41,247 bases of DNA. Source: a virus. Location of the stretch: the IMG/VR virus record IMGVR_UViG_3300046616_000470, positions 1-41,247 of that record; one strand, 5' to 3'. Positions 1-6,835 of this stretch are shown piece by piece. Made by a program: the position numbers and the translations under genes. The notes beneath the pieces are model-generated. The model worked only from the letters and a program-made list of their open reading frames with translations. It was not told the origin of the DNA and did not search any database. Every line of letters starts with the position of its first letter. Within the stretch, counting starts at the first letter, position 1.

Positions 1-66
1 AGAGTTGATTTATGCAAATCTGCACAGCGAGTAGAATGCCCCCTCACCTCGTAGCCAGTTGTGCCG

Positions 67-627
67 ATGAATATCCCTAATCTGATTACCGTTCTACGCG
101 TTCTGCTCATACCGATCTTCATTTTGCTGTTCTACCTGCCTTACCAGTGGAGCTTCATGGCCTCCGCCTCGGTCTTCGCGTTCGCTGCCGCGACCGACTG
201 GCTGGACGGGTACCTGGCCCGCCGCCTGGAACAAAGCACACCGTTCGGGGCTTTCCTCGATCCGGTTGCCGACAAGCTGATGGTTGCGGTTGCATTGGTC
301 CTGTTGGTGCAGGAACACGGAAACCTGTGGCTCACGCTGCCAGCCGCCGTGATCATCGGTCGCGAGATTGTCGTCTCGGCACTGCGTGAGTGGATGGCCG
401 AACTGGGCGCTCGTGCCCACGTTGCCGTATCGAACCTGGGCAAATGGAAAACCGCCGCGCAAATGCTGGCGCTGGTGATCCTGCTGGCCAATCCCAAGGA
501 TTTCAGTTTCTGGGTCTTGCTGGGCTACACCTTGCTGATGGTGTCGGCTGGCCTGACTTTGTGGTCGATGGTCCAGTACCTGCGGGCTGCCTGGCCGCAT
601 CTGAAGACCGACGTTGAAAAGAAATAA
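67..627 (+). CDS. pgsA: CDP-diacylglycerol--glycerol-3-phosphate 3-phosphatidyltransferase
   Basis: Inner-membrane enzyme that makes phosphatidylglycerol phosphate from CDP-diacylglycerol and glycerol 3-phosphate, the committed step to phosphatidylglycerol and cardiolipin. The complete CDP-alcohol phosphotransferase signature D-G-x2-A-R-x8-G-x3-D-x3-D is visible from about residue 46 (DGYLAR ... GAFLDPVAD). Several hydrophobic stretches fit a multi-pass membrane protein, and about 186 residues is normal for the family. The frame is open from a GTG at 61, but the ATG at 67 gives the usual N-terminus [11 protein letters not shown] and is preferred. In Pseudomonas this gene normally lies between uvrC and a tRNA-Gly/Cys/Leu cluster, as here, so it is host backbone DNA. 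Confidence 0.97.
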   Translation: MNIPNLITVLRVLLIPIFILLFYLPYQWSFMASASVFAFAAATDWLDGYLARRLEQSTPFGAFLDPVADKLMVAVALVLLVQEHGNLWLTLPAAVIIGREIVVSALREWMAELGARAHVAVSNLGKWKTAAQMLALVILLANPKDFSFWVLLGYTLLMVSAGLTLWSMVQYLRAAWPHLKTDVEKK

Positions 628-647
628 AACTTTTTTGAATCAAAGGG

Positions 648-675
648 TTGACGGGGCTTCTGGATTCTATAGAAT
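648..675 (+). promoter_or_regulatory. Promoter of the tRNA-Gly/tRNA-Cys unit
   Basis: TTGACG (648-653) and TAGAAT (670-675) are 16 bp apart and end 15 bp before tRNA-Gly, a sigma-70 promoter placed as expected for a stable RNA gene. Read from the sequence; no start site has been measured. Confidence 0.6.
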
Positions 676-690
676 GCGCCACACCAAGAC

Positions 691-766
<76 letters not shown>

Positions 767-812
767 AGTTTGTACGCATTTGATGTCGCGCTACTGACAG
801 CAAATGTTTTGA

Positions 813-886
813 GGCCGAGTAGCAAAATGGTTATGCAGCGGATTGCAAATCCGCCTACGCCGGTTCGATTCCGACCTCGGCCTCCA
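813..886 (+). tRNA. tRNA-Cys (GCA)
   Basis: 74-nt cloverleaf, acceptor GGCCGAG/CTCGGCC, T-loop GGTTCGATTCC, encoded CCA (884-886), anticodon GCA at 845-847. It lies 46 bp after tRNA-Gly, probably on one transcript that ends at the hairpin at 896-930. Confidence 0.97.
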
Positions 887-895
887 CTAATAAAC

Positions 896-930
896 AAGCT
901 CCGTAGATCTATGATTTACGGAGCTTTTTT
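896..930 (+). terminator. Intrinsic terminator after tRNA-Cys
   Basis: Ten-base-pair stem (AAGCTCCGTA at 896-905 pairing with 917-926) followed by a T run. It separates the Gly/Cys tRNAs from the more distant tRNA-Leu. Confidence 0.85.
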
Positions 931-1081
931 ATTTGCAATAGCCTGCAAGATTTAGTCTTGAAAAGGGTATTTGCGAACTTGCTTCACCGGGGCGGGATGT
1001 ATATATTTCCACCTCTGCTGCACAAGCGTCAGATCTGCCAGATCGTTATCTGGCAAAACCTGGACGCTTCACCGCGCTACC

Positions 1082-1168
1082 GCCCGAATGGCGAAACTGG
1101 TAGACGCATGGGACTTAAAATCCCCCGCTCGTAAGGGCGTGCCGGTTCGATTCCGGCTTCGGGCACCA
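1082..1168 (+). tRNA. tRNA-Leu (TAA)
   Basis: 87-nt class II tRNA with a long variable arm, acceptor GCCCGAA/TTCGGGC, T-loop GGTTCGATTCC, encoded CCA (1166-1168) and anticodon TAA at 1116-1118. It is intact. The prophage integrase starts only 81 bp downstream and points toward it, so its 3' end is the likely attachment site. I found no second copy of that 3' end elsewhere in the window. Confidence 0.96.
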
Positions 1169-1175
1169 TATATAT

Positions 1176-1210
1176 CAAGGGTTTGCGAGCGAAAGCTGAG
1201 CAAACCCTTG
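1176..1210 (+). terminator. Hairpin downstream of tRNA-Leu
   Basis: A perfect 11-bp inverted repeat (CAAGGGTTTGC at 1176-1186, complement at 1200-1210) just after tRNA-Leu. It resembles a tRNA terminator, though the T tract is interrupted. The host/phage junction may lie on either side of it. Confidence 0.6.
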
Positions 1211-1217
1211 TTCGTTT

Positions 1218-1249
1218 CTGGTCCGCAATTATTGATCTGGTCCGCAATT
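1218..1249. repeat. Two direct copies of CTGGTCCGCAATT beside tRNA-Leu
   Basis: The 13-mer CTGGTCCGCAATT occurs at 1218-1230 and 1237-1249, a 19-bp period, between tRNA-Leu and the integrase. Direct repeats at this position fit integrase arm-binding sites of an attL region. That role is inferred from position only. The second copy touches the integrase stop codon. Confidence 0.45.
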
Positions 1250-2280
1250 CACTTCGTTGGAGAGACCTTTTTCCCCTTTCGATTGCGGATGTACTGCTCG
1301 GTCATTACGACGGTCGTATGCCCAAGTTGATCTCTAGCCTGCAAAATATCGCCGCTTGACTCCGCCTTGTCCGTGCCGGCTTTAGCGCGCAAATCGCGCA
1401 TCTGGAACTCGGATTTTGCAACCCCGGCTGCTTCTCTGGCCAAGTCAAACCTTCCCCGCAACATCGCCACCGACATTGGTGTGCCATCCTCGGTGACGAT
1501 CAGCCGCGTTGAGCGGACCTTGTGTTCTGACTTTCGGGACATGATTCGATCAATCAAAATCTTCAGCTCCCCAGTGATTTCGATTCGACGCTTAGCGTTT
1601 GTCTTGCCCTGCAGCACCCATATCTGACCCTCTCGGACGTCGCGCTCATCCATCAATCGAGTGTCGGTCACCCGTTGGCCAGTCAAATAGGCAAGGTCCA
1701 TCGCATCCCGTAGGCCGGCGTCCGCTTTCTCGTACACGCGCTTGAACAGTGCGTCCTCGATGTAGATGTCCCGCCCCGTCTCCTTGTTTCCCTTGATTCC
1801 TGCGCAAGGGTTGGCAAGCGCGGTATAGCCGATATCCCGGGCGAAGTTCCAGATTGCACTGAGCAGGGCCTTCTCCCTATTGGCGCGCACCGGCGCGGCC
1901 TTGCGCCAGGTCAAGTATTGGCGGACGTGGAGGGGCTGGATTGTTTCGAGCGGGGCCGGCGGGTCGTCGAAGAATGACATCAGGTTTTTCAACTCCCTGA
2001 CGTTGTCCTTTTGAGTTGCTGGTTTCTTTGATGGCACCACGTCGACCAAATACTTCTCGGCCACGTAACGGAAGGTGATCACCTTGGCCACCAAGTCGGT
2101 GGCGGTGCGATCTCGCTCGAGTTTCGCGTACTCCATGATCGCCAGACCGTAATCGCTGCCCAACGGAATTTCTTTGCGGTCCTTGCCGCCGGTGTCGTAG
2201 TAGTAGAAAACCCGGCCGCTGGCTTTCTTGCGCTCTCTCAGCCGGGCGATTGATCCGGGTTTGCTTGGTCGTCGTCCCAT
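1249..2280 (-). CDS. int: Prophage tyrosine recombinase (integrase) at the left end
   Basis: About 343-residue phage integrase of the tyrosine recombinase family, which would join phage and host att sites. The catalytic domain shows the first Arg in YLTGQRVTD, Lys in GKTNAKRR, the LGHTT box and the nucleophile in EQYIR. The second box reads MRDLRAKAG, with Arg where the classical HxxR His sits. An AP2/SAM-like core-binding segment precedes it. The frame is open from 2325, but ATG 2280 follows the stop of the upstream DUF4224 gene by one base and is the better start. It is transcribed toward tRNA-Leu, the usual geometry for a tRNA-integrating phage. A second recombinase lies at 11842. Confidence 0.9.
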   Translation of the reverse strand: MGRRPSKPGSIARLRERKKASGRVFYYYDTGGKDRKEIPLGSDYGLAIMEYAKLERDRTATDLVAKVITFRYVAEKYLVDVVPSKKPATQKDNVRELKNLMSFFDDPPAPLETIQPLHVRQYLTWRKAAPVRANREKALLSAIWNFARDIGYTALANPCAGIKGNKETGRDIYIEDALFKRVYEKADAGLRDAMDLAYLTGQRVTDTRLMDERDVREGQIWVLQGKTNAKRRIEITGELKILIDRIMSRKSEHKVRSTRLIVTEDGTPMSVAMLRGRFDLAREAAGVAKSEFQMRDLRAKAGTDKAESSGDILQARDQLGHTTVVMTEQYIRNRKGKKVSPTK

Positions 2281-2281
2281 G

Positions 2282-2488
2282 TCAGCTAGCCTTGCGTGGT
2301 GTCCATGCGGGTTTCTCTGGCTCAAACATACCGACCGCAGTCACGGCCATCGCCGTGACGCTTGGCCAGCCATTCACCTTGATGGTGTGCCTGATGCCGT
2401 TCTTCTTCAGGTTGAGGACCTGGCCTGCCTTGGTCCGCGCGCCAGTGAGCTCGCAAACCTCCTCGTGGGATAGAAACTGGATGCTCAT
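2282..2488 (-). CDS. DUF4224 family small phage protein
   Basis: 68 residues with the DUF4224 pattern: N-terminal SIQFLSHEEVCELTGA, a basic KKNGIRH and then VNGWP. Proteins of this family sit next to phage integrases in many Pseudomonas prophages, so an accessory or directionality role in recombination is plausible but not shown. Its stop is one base before the integrase start, indicating translational coupling. ATG 2488 has a weak GGAAA upstream; an in-frame ATG at 2500 has no visible ribosome site. Confidence 0.75.
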   Translation of the reverse strand: MSIQFLSHEEVCELTGARTKAGQVLNLKKNGIRHTIKVNGWPSVTAMAVTAVGMFEPEKPAWTPRKAS

Positions 2489-2524
2489 GAGCGTTTCCAT
2501 GCCGCGCGTGGCGGCAGTAGGTGG

Positions 2525-2770
2525 TTAGGATTTGCTGGCGACCCACTTGATCAGCTCTGCTTCGTCGTCCGGTGTGACCTTTAGCTGGCTCCAACGCAAT
2601 CCTCGAATGATCCCAAGAATTTCGCAGGCGGCCATACCGCCGCGCTCGGCAAGGCGCTGCAGAGATTGGCTGTGATTGCGTAGTGCCTGCTCTTCGTAAG
2701 GCATGAGCAAGCGCATGGGGATTGATTTGATGTTGGTGCACTTCATGACGGACATGTTTTCGAGAGGCAT
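2525..2770 (-). CDS. Small conserved phage protein, function unknown
   Basis: 81 residues from ATG 2770, which has a good ribosome site (GAGGAA) upstream. The frame stays open to an ATG at 2848, so a 107-residue form is possible. It has the Met-rich segment MRLLMPYEEQALRNHSQSL, then a helical part with LAERGGMAACEILGIIRGL and an acidic tail. It belongs to the leftward early operon upstream of DUF4224 and int. I recognise the sequence style from prophages but cannot assign a function. Confidence 0.6.
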   Translation of the reverse strand: MPLENMSVMKCTNIKSIPMRLLMPYEEQALRNHSQSLQRLAERGGMAACEILGIIRGLRWSQLKVTPDDEAELIKWVASKS

Positions 2771-2930
2771 GAGAGTTCCTCGCCCGCCGTTCACCGGCAG
2801 GCTGGTAGGTGGATTGTGGAAATCTGATGAAGGGCGTGAGTCACGCATTGAAGGTGAGCTACGGTTTATTGATTCACCTCGCCAGTTGCGTACACGCTCT
2901 CTCCCCTGAGGTGACTGGCGGGGTGGACCC

Positions 2931-3041
2931 TTACTTCAATGCCGTGGCTCCGTACCGGCGAAGATAGAAGCTGGGATGCAATATTTTGGCGTGTGAGATA
3001 ATGTCCAATAGTTCAACCCGCTGGGGGGGCGACGTTCGCAT
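2931..3041 (-). CDS. Possible 36-residue phage peptide
   Basis: Very short frame starting with ATG 3041, preceded by a strong AAGGGAG ribosome site, encoding MRTSPPQRVELLDIISHAKI and 16 more residues, then stop. The flanks contain two similar blocks (CACCCCGCC followed by an AGGGA-type site) near 2890-2925 and 3045-3085, which suggests duplicated translation-start modules of small early genes. No family recognised. The rest of 2771-3146 holds nothing else I can support. Confidence 0.35.
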   Translation of the reverse strand: MRTSPPQRVELLDIISHAKILHPSFYLRRYGATALK

Positions 3042-3146
3042 GCTGCTCCCTTCCCTCGGGCAACCGGCGGGGTGAACTCTTTCTTTCACCGTGGTCCCTT
3101 GTAGATGAGCCAGAGCATCTAGAGCGACGCTGCTATCGGTCAGAGA

Positions 3147-3807
3147 TCATGCGGCCACCTGTTGCTGTTCCTGGCGCAGCGCTTGCTGAACCGCTTCGAC
3201 AACGCGGCGCAGGTACGTGAATTTGTGGTTTGGTTCGTTGGCTTTGTCACTGAGTAAGTAGTGCCACTCATCACCGAATAGCTCGTTGAGGGTCTTGTCG
3301 TGGTGCCATGTCTCGTTGAGCGCCTCGATGCTGCGCAGAACATCGATGTCACGCCAAAGCTTATAGGCTTCACCCTTGCTCAGCTCGCCCAGTTCCCAAT
3401 CGTGGCGTCCGGTCTGTTGTCGACGGCGCTGGATGATGCACTTCTTGGCAAGGGCGGGGTGTGCAGCGCGTCACCGCTGAAGACGGTGGAATTGATATCA
3501 CGGTGCAAGCAGTTCAGCACGTAAAGTTCAGCACGTAATCCCAACCACAATCGGTGACGAACTCCGCGACTGTGCGCGGCCCCATGCCGTCCCAGTAAGC
3601 GTTTCAGCTCTTGTCCCAGCAGTTGATTGTGATCTTGCCCTGGGCGGTCTGGTAGTTCGGATTTGATTCGTTAGGGCAGTCGCGCCGGCCGAAGTCCTCG
3701 AGGAACACGGTGATCGGGTCCAGCCGTGGTGCGCCAGTGATCACCAGCTTCGTGACTGTCGAGCACTCAACCTTCAGCTGTTCGGTCGGTTTGTTTTCTG
3801 TGGGCAT
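3147..3807 (-). pseudogene. Broken leftward early gene with three lesions
   Basis: Joining three frames recovers one protein-like sequence of about 215 residues. It begins MPTENKPTEQLKVE, continues ITVFLEDFGRRDCPNESNP and INCWDKS, then NAYWDGMGPRTVAEFV, CLHRDINSTVFSGDALHT, and ends KCIIQRRRQQTGRHDWELG ... WHYLLSDKANEP ... FTYLRRVVEAVQQALRQ. Breaks: (1) an in-frame TGA at 3604-3606, probably from a Trp TGG; (2) a 14-bp tandem duplication at 3511-3537; (3) a further frame change near 3449-3462. The downstream coding sense is preserved on both sides of each lesion, so decay is recent. Function unknown. First of three loci starting with the MPTEN repeat. Confidence 0.8.
3511..3537. repeat. 14-bp tandem duplication inside the broken early gene
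   Basis: AGTTCAGCACGTA occurs at 3511-3523 and again at 3525-3537 with one base between. On the minus strand it doubles the codons for YVLN and shifts the frame. Confidence 0.85.
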
Positions 3808-3809
3808 GG
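3793..3809. repeat. 17-bp repeat GTTTTCTGTGGGCATGG, copy A
   Basis: Contains the minus-strand start codon and first codons (MPTEN) of the broken gene at 3147-3807. It is identical to copies at 4275 and 4570; copies A and C match for 19 bases. Each copy is followed on the plus strand by one small cargo gene. Confidence 0.8.
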
Positions 3810-3866
3810 GGTGTCCTTCGTCGGTGATCGGCTACAGTTGATAGGTCACTGATATGGAGATCGAAT

Positions 3867-4172
3867 ATGAAGTGCTTAATCTGTCAGGCTGCCGCCAGGA
3901 TTGTTCAAGCGCCTGGAGACTGGTCAGAGGTCAAATGTTCAGCTGGTTGTGGACACTTCAGGGTTTCAGCGAACCTTGTTGCGAAGATTAAGTTCAAGAA
4001 GGAATCCTTCGACATCGAACGCACAAGGCGATGGCTTGATATGTCCCGGAATGTGGAGCCTGTGCCATTGATATCAACCTACGATTACAACGTTTCCTTA
4101 CTGCGTCGGGATGCAGAAGAGAGATCTACCAGCCTGCGAATTCGTTCTAGAAAGTCGGTAACTTCAGACTAG
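3867..4172 (+). CDS. Zinc-ribbon-like small protein, cargo gene 1
   Basis: 101 residues with an N-terminal Cys pattern (KCLIC at residues 3-6 and KCSAGC at 24-28) that looks like a four-Cys zinc ribbon. A basic helical part (FKKESFDIERTRRWLDMS) and a basic tail follow. ATG 3867 has a GGAG ribosome site. It runs against the surrounding leftward genes and its stop overlaps the end of a broken minus-strand gene (4169-4289), so it looks like an inserted cargo gene. Composition is AT-richer than the structural genes. Function unknown. Confidence 0.6.
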   Translation: MKCLICQAAARIVQAPGDWSEVKCSAGCGHFRVSANLVAKIKFKKESFDIERTRRWLDMSRNVEPVPLISTYDYNVSLLRRDAEERSTSLRIRSRKSVTSD

Positions 4173-4289
4173 ATAGAAGTTCTTGCTTCGATCTGGCGAA
4201 GTGCATGCTGCACGGCGGTGATAACCGGCTTCATCACCGTCGTGCGCTCATCCTTTAGCGGCGCGACAGGTTTGGTTTTCTGTGGGCAT
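4169..4289 (-). pseudogene. Frameshifted short gene starting MPTEN
   Basis: The minus strand starts ATG CCC ACA GAA AAC as in the gene at 3807. One extra C in the following CAAACC run shifts the frame. Past it a clean frame reads VAPLKDERTTVMKPVITAVQ and ends HALRQIEARTSI before a stop. The total length is one base more than a multiple of three, as expected for one insertion. The intact protein would be about 39 residues. Function unknown. Confidence 0.65.
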
Positions 4290-4291
4290 GG
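4275..4291. repeat. 17-bp repeat GTTTTCTGTGGGCATGG, copy B
   Basis: Same 17 bases as 3793-3809 and 4570-4586. It covers the start codon of the frameshifted gene at 4169-4289 and precedes the plus-strand gene at 4361. Confidence 0.8.
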
Positions 4292-4360
4292 AACGTGTCT
4301 CAATGGTCATAGGAAAAATTAGCTAAGCTCATGGCGGTCGAAATCTCAGGGGTTACAGCC

Positions 4361-4546
4361 ATGACGAGAAAACTGATCTGCCAGAAATGCAACCAAGATA
4401 CGTCCGTAGAGCTTTCCTTTGACGAGGACATCGACGGTCAGGTCTTCAATTGCGAGCACTGTGGCGGGAGGCATGTTGAGGTTGAGACCAGCAAGCTGTC
4501 GGGATCCCCTGTCTTGAGCAGGTTCCGATTAGATGACGATGAGTGA
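4361..4546 (+). CDS. Small CxxC zinc-ribbon protein, cargo gene 2
   Basis: 61 residues with two CxxC knuckles (ICQKC at residues 6-10 and CEHC at 31-34) spaced as in a zinc ribbon, and an acidic C-terminus (RFRLDDDE). ATG 4361 follows an AGGGG ribosome site; an upstream in-frame ATG at 4331 lacks one. It lies just past repeat copy B, opposite to the leftward operon. Function unknown; a nucleic-acid or protein adaptor is possible. Confidence 0.6.
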   Translation: MTRKLICQKCNQDTSVELSFDEDIDGQVFNCEHCGGRHVEVETSKLSGSPVLSRFRLDDDE

Positions 4547-4554
4547 TCGTGCCG

Positions 4555-4584
4555 TCAACCAGACATGAGGTTTTCTGTGGGCAT
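4555..4584 (-). pseudogene. Nine-codon stub of a third MPTEN gene
   Basis: The minus strand reads MPTENLMSG then stop, starting within repeat copy C. Only the start region survives and no coding continuation could be found, so this looks like a truncated third member of the MPTEN series. Confidence 0.4.
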
Positions 4585-4586
4585 GG
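4570..4586. repeat. 17-bp repeat GTTTTCTGTGGGCATGG, copy C
   Basis: Third identical copy, 295 bp after copy B and 777 bp after copy A. It precedes the plus-strand PIN-like gene at 4714. Confidence 0.8.
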
Positions 4587-4713
4587 GGCGTCCTATGCTG
4601 GGTCATGCCCGGGCAGTGGAGGGAGAGAGTTATTTGCGTGTCGCCACGCTAGCGAGGCCTGCGGCTGGACTACGATGATGATGTCATTAAATGTTTGCCC
4701 AAGGAGTGAGCAC

Positions 4714-5259
4714 ATGAAGTACGTCTACATCGATAGCAATATTTTTGATTTCATCTATGAGAACGGAATCGACCTTTCGAAAGAGTTTCCGTCCGAACAG
4801 TTTGAGCTTCGTATCGTAGGCGAGCAGGTTTTAGAGAAGCGGGCGATTCCAGAAGGCAAGCAGTGGCTGAAAAAATTTATTGAGGATTCAATCGAGTCCT
4901 GGGGCATAAAAGTTGATCGTTTGTTTGGCTTCTACGATACACGTCACTCTTCCGAAGATCAGCGGGTTGGCGGTTATGGTGATGGCTTCGGCGGGGGTGG
5001 AAGATATACCAGCTTGGAAGAAAGTGAATTCATCAAAGAGCAGCGTAAGGAAGGCGAACTAGAAAAGCGCAAGTCAGGTTTGTATCCCGATGAAACCGAT
5101 ATTTCACTCGGCGCAAGAGCTATGGCAGGCTCAACCGTAATCACGCTTGATGCGAAAAGGGGTCCTCTGAGAACGGCGAGAGATATGGGGGCGCCTGTGG
5201 TGTTCCTTACCGACTTCATCGCTAGCGGGAAATCGTTGCGTGACTTCGTTTTCCAGTAG
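4714..5259 (+). CDS. PIN-like domain protein, cargo gene 3
   Basis: 181 residues. The N-terminus YVYIDSNIFDF (Asp7), a central EEKRAIPEG-like acidic part, DETDISLGARAMA (Asp126, Asp129) and VITLDAKRGPLRTARDMG (Asp146) match the order of acidic residues and the late strand of PIN-type metal-dependent RNases. A Gly-rich loop (residues 86-97) and a charged helix (100-121) are inserted in the middle. ATG 4714 has an AAGGAG ribosome site; the frame is open further upstream but without coding character. No partner antitoxin is adjacent. It may be a solitary toxin or an anti-phage nuclease; the family call rests on motif reading only. Confidence 0.55.
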   Translation: MKYVYIDSNIFDFIYENGIDLSKEFPSEQFELRIVGEQVLEKRAIPEGKQWLKKFIEDSIESWGIKVDRLFGFYDTRHSSEDQRVGGYGDGFGGGGRYTSLEESEFIKEQRKEGELEKRKSGLYPDETDISLGARAMAGSTVITLDAKRGPLRTARDMGAPVVFLTDFIASGKSLRDFVFQ

Positions 5260-5348
5260 TTGGCTCACTGACTCGCCGGCTGGCGTGATTCGTTGAAGTG
5301 AACTAATGGTTGATGACTTGGCACGAGGCCAGATCAAGGAGCTGCAAA

Positions 5349-5561
5349 ATGTTCGACACAGAAAACAAGCTGGTAGCCATCGAACAGGCAGTAGCGGCGC
5401 TGCTTTCGGAGGCCAAGGCGGCTGGTGTGGATCTGGCAAAACTGGCTGACTCTGCGAAAGCAGGGGTCATGGGCAACAAAATGTACACATTCGTTGGTAG
5501 CCCGGAGCGCAAAGTTGCTTCGTGCGAGGCGATTGATTACCTGCTGCGAAACGTCAAATAG
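5349..5561 (+). CDS. Small protein of unknown function, cargo gene 4
   Basis: 70 residues, MFDTENKLVAIEQAVAALLS with further Ala-rich helix and a C-terminal KVASCEAIDYLLRNVK. ATG 5349 has an AAGGAG ribosome site seven bases upstream, better than the upstream ATG at 5310. It follows the PIN-like gene on the same strand after 89 bp. No family recognised. Confidence 0.55.
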   Translation: MFDTENKLVAIEQAVAALLSEAKAAGVDLAKLADSAKAGVMGNKMYTFVGSPERKVASCEAIDYLLRNVK

Positions 5562-5710
5562 CCAAAAAACCAAGCGCCTCCTCGCCGTTCAGCGCTATAG
5601 GTGAGGGTGGGTCAGGCGCCGCCCTCCGTGACCGGAAGCGACAGGTGGAGATTCTAAGTTTTGGTGTTCAGCTATGCTTTCAGCACTTTGTTCAAGAAAT
5701 GGATTTCACT

Positions 5711-5957
5711 ATGAGCAGCGTAAAAAAAGCCGACACAGCGAGAAATCTCCGATGCCTTAGAGCTTAGCGAAAGCGAGGTAGCGTTGTACGTTGCAGACGT
5801 AGAGGAAAAGGCCGATGGGTCGGGGCACTGGATCTTTTTCAGTGTAGTAACGCCTAACGACGTACTGTTCTGGCTTAGGGTCGGTAACAACCTGAAGCTT
5901 GAAACAGATGCCATAAACCTCCTCTGGACAGAACAATCACCGAGTATCGCTCGGTAG
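5711..5957 (+). pseudogene. Gene frameshifted in an A7 tract
   Basis: ATG 5711 reads MSSVKKA and soon stops. Removing one A from the seven-A run at 5722-5728 opens a single frame: MSSVKKPTQREISDALELS, then ESEVALYVADVEEKADGSG, HWIFFSVVTPNDVLFWLRVG and a stop at 5957. The total length is one base over a multiple of three. The recovered protein (about 81 residues) has normal composition, so this is a real gene with a homopolymer indel, a slippage-controlled gene, or a sequencing error. Its end overlaps the stop of the minus-strand gene at 5937. Confidence 0.65.
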
Positions 5958-6146
5958 GTCTCCGGGGGCGCGCGCCATCTCGGTCAAGCTCTGCTGGTGA
6001 AATGACCGCGACACCTGTTCTGGAATCTCATAAGGTGTCGTGACACGGCGAATCATGCGCGCAGCGGTATCGAAGTCGGCGTTGATCAGGTTGATCAGCA
6101 GTCGCTGGTGAATGTCCTGCTGGTTGTTGATGCCGTGCTCTTTCAT
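5937..6146 (-). CDS. Small leftward early phage protein
   Basis: 69 residues from ATG 6146, which overlaps the previous gene's stop in a TGATG arrangement. The sequence is helical and polar (QQDIHQRLLINLINADFD then AARMIRRVTTPYEIPEQV). It is the last intact gene of a run of coupled small genes read from csrA leftward. No family recognised. Confidence 0.5.
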   Translation of the reverse strand: MKEHGINNQQDIHQRLLINLINADFDTAARMIRRVTTPYEIPEQVSRSFHQQSLTEMARAPGDLPSDTR

Positions 6147-6377
6147 CACTCGTCTGAGGTCCGGCTGAATACCCCGGCAACCTCAACCGTAAACTTCTCG
6201 ATGCCCAGCGCGGCGTTCCTGGCTGCATCCTTCTCCCGCTTTTTCTTCTGTTTGATGGCTTCCGCCATCGGCTCCTGCCGTTCTTCGGCCATGGCCTGCT
6301 TCTTCAATTCCGTGGGCCGGTAGATCCAGCCATGTCTGCCGTCGGCGCTGGCGCACCTGGTTGTTGATGCGCCTCAC
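6146..6377 (-). pseudogene. Small early gene with a frame change near its start
   Basis: A GTG at 6377, overlapping the upstream stop (GTGA), starts a frame RRINNQVR. About nine codons later, near 6350, the coding sense moves to another frame: ASADGRHGWIYRPTELKKQ, AMAEERQEPMAEAIKQKKKR, then NAALGIEKFTVEVAGVFSR to a stop at 6146-6148. That frame has no start codon of its own before Met at the AMAEERQ segment, so either the gene is frameshifted or only a shortened product starting there is made. Function unknown. Confidence 0.55.
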
Positions 6378-6835
6378 GCTGCCCTCTGCTGATTCCAGAC
6401 ACCCACGGCGTCGAACACCTGGGCGGCTTGCTCTTCAGTCAGCGATATTTCGGCGGGAATGGCGATCCAGCCCGAAGCGACCCGATGATTCGGATTGCTC
6501 TCGGCGACCAGGGCTTTGTAGGTGTCCTCGATCACGTCTTCGAGGTGCGCGGCCAGATAGTTGCCTTGGGGAGCAACCTCTACTGATTTAGTGTAGCGGT
6601 GCCCTTGTTGATCGCGACAATGGACGCTGACATAGATCGTCCAGCGGTGGGCAATGTCGCAGACTGCTTCTGCCATGCGCTGCCCTGGCGGGATGCTTTT
6701 GCAGCTCTTCCTGTTGATCATCCCTTGGCGTCCGCTGGGGTCGATATGGACCACCGCGACGTGATTGGCATTGAGCAGTGCCCGGCTCGCTCGCTCTATC
6801 CGGGTTCGCATGTTGTTGGGCTTTCGCTTTTTCAT
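6374..6835 (-). CDS. Leftward early phage protein, function unknown
   Basis: 153 residues. The basic N-terminus (MKKRKPNNMRTRIERASR) is followed by a mixed alpha/beta body with HIDPSGRQGMINRKSCKSIP and RWTIYVSVHCRDQQGHRYTK. ATG 6835 overlaps the preceding gene's stop by four bases (ATGA), so translation is coupled. It sits in the operon csrA - 7095 - 6835 - 6377 - 6146 read from the putative PL promoter. No family recognised. Confidence 0.65.
   Translation of the reverse strand: MKKRKPNNMRTRIERASRALLNANHVAVVHIDPSGRQGMINRKSCKSIPPGQRMAEAVCDIAHRWTIYVSVHCRDQQGHRYTKSVEVAPQGNYLAAHLEDVIEDTYKALVAESNPNHRVASGWIAIPAEISLTEEQAAQVFDAVGVWNQQRAA

Noticed and set aside
4714-5561. PIN-like gene plus the 70-residue gene as a toxin-antitoxin pair
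   Set aside because: The genes are 89 bp apart with separate ribosome sites, and the small protein shows no antitoxin DNA-binding motif; order and spacing are atypical.
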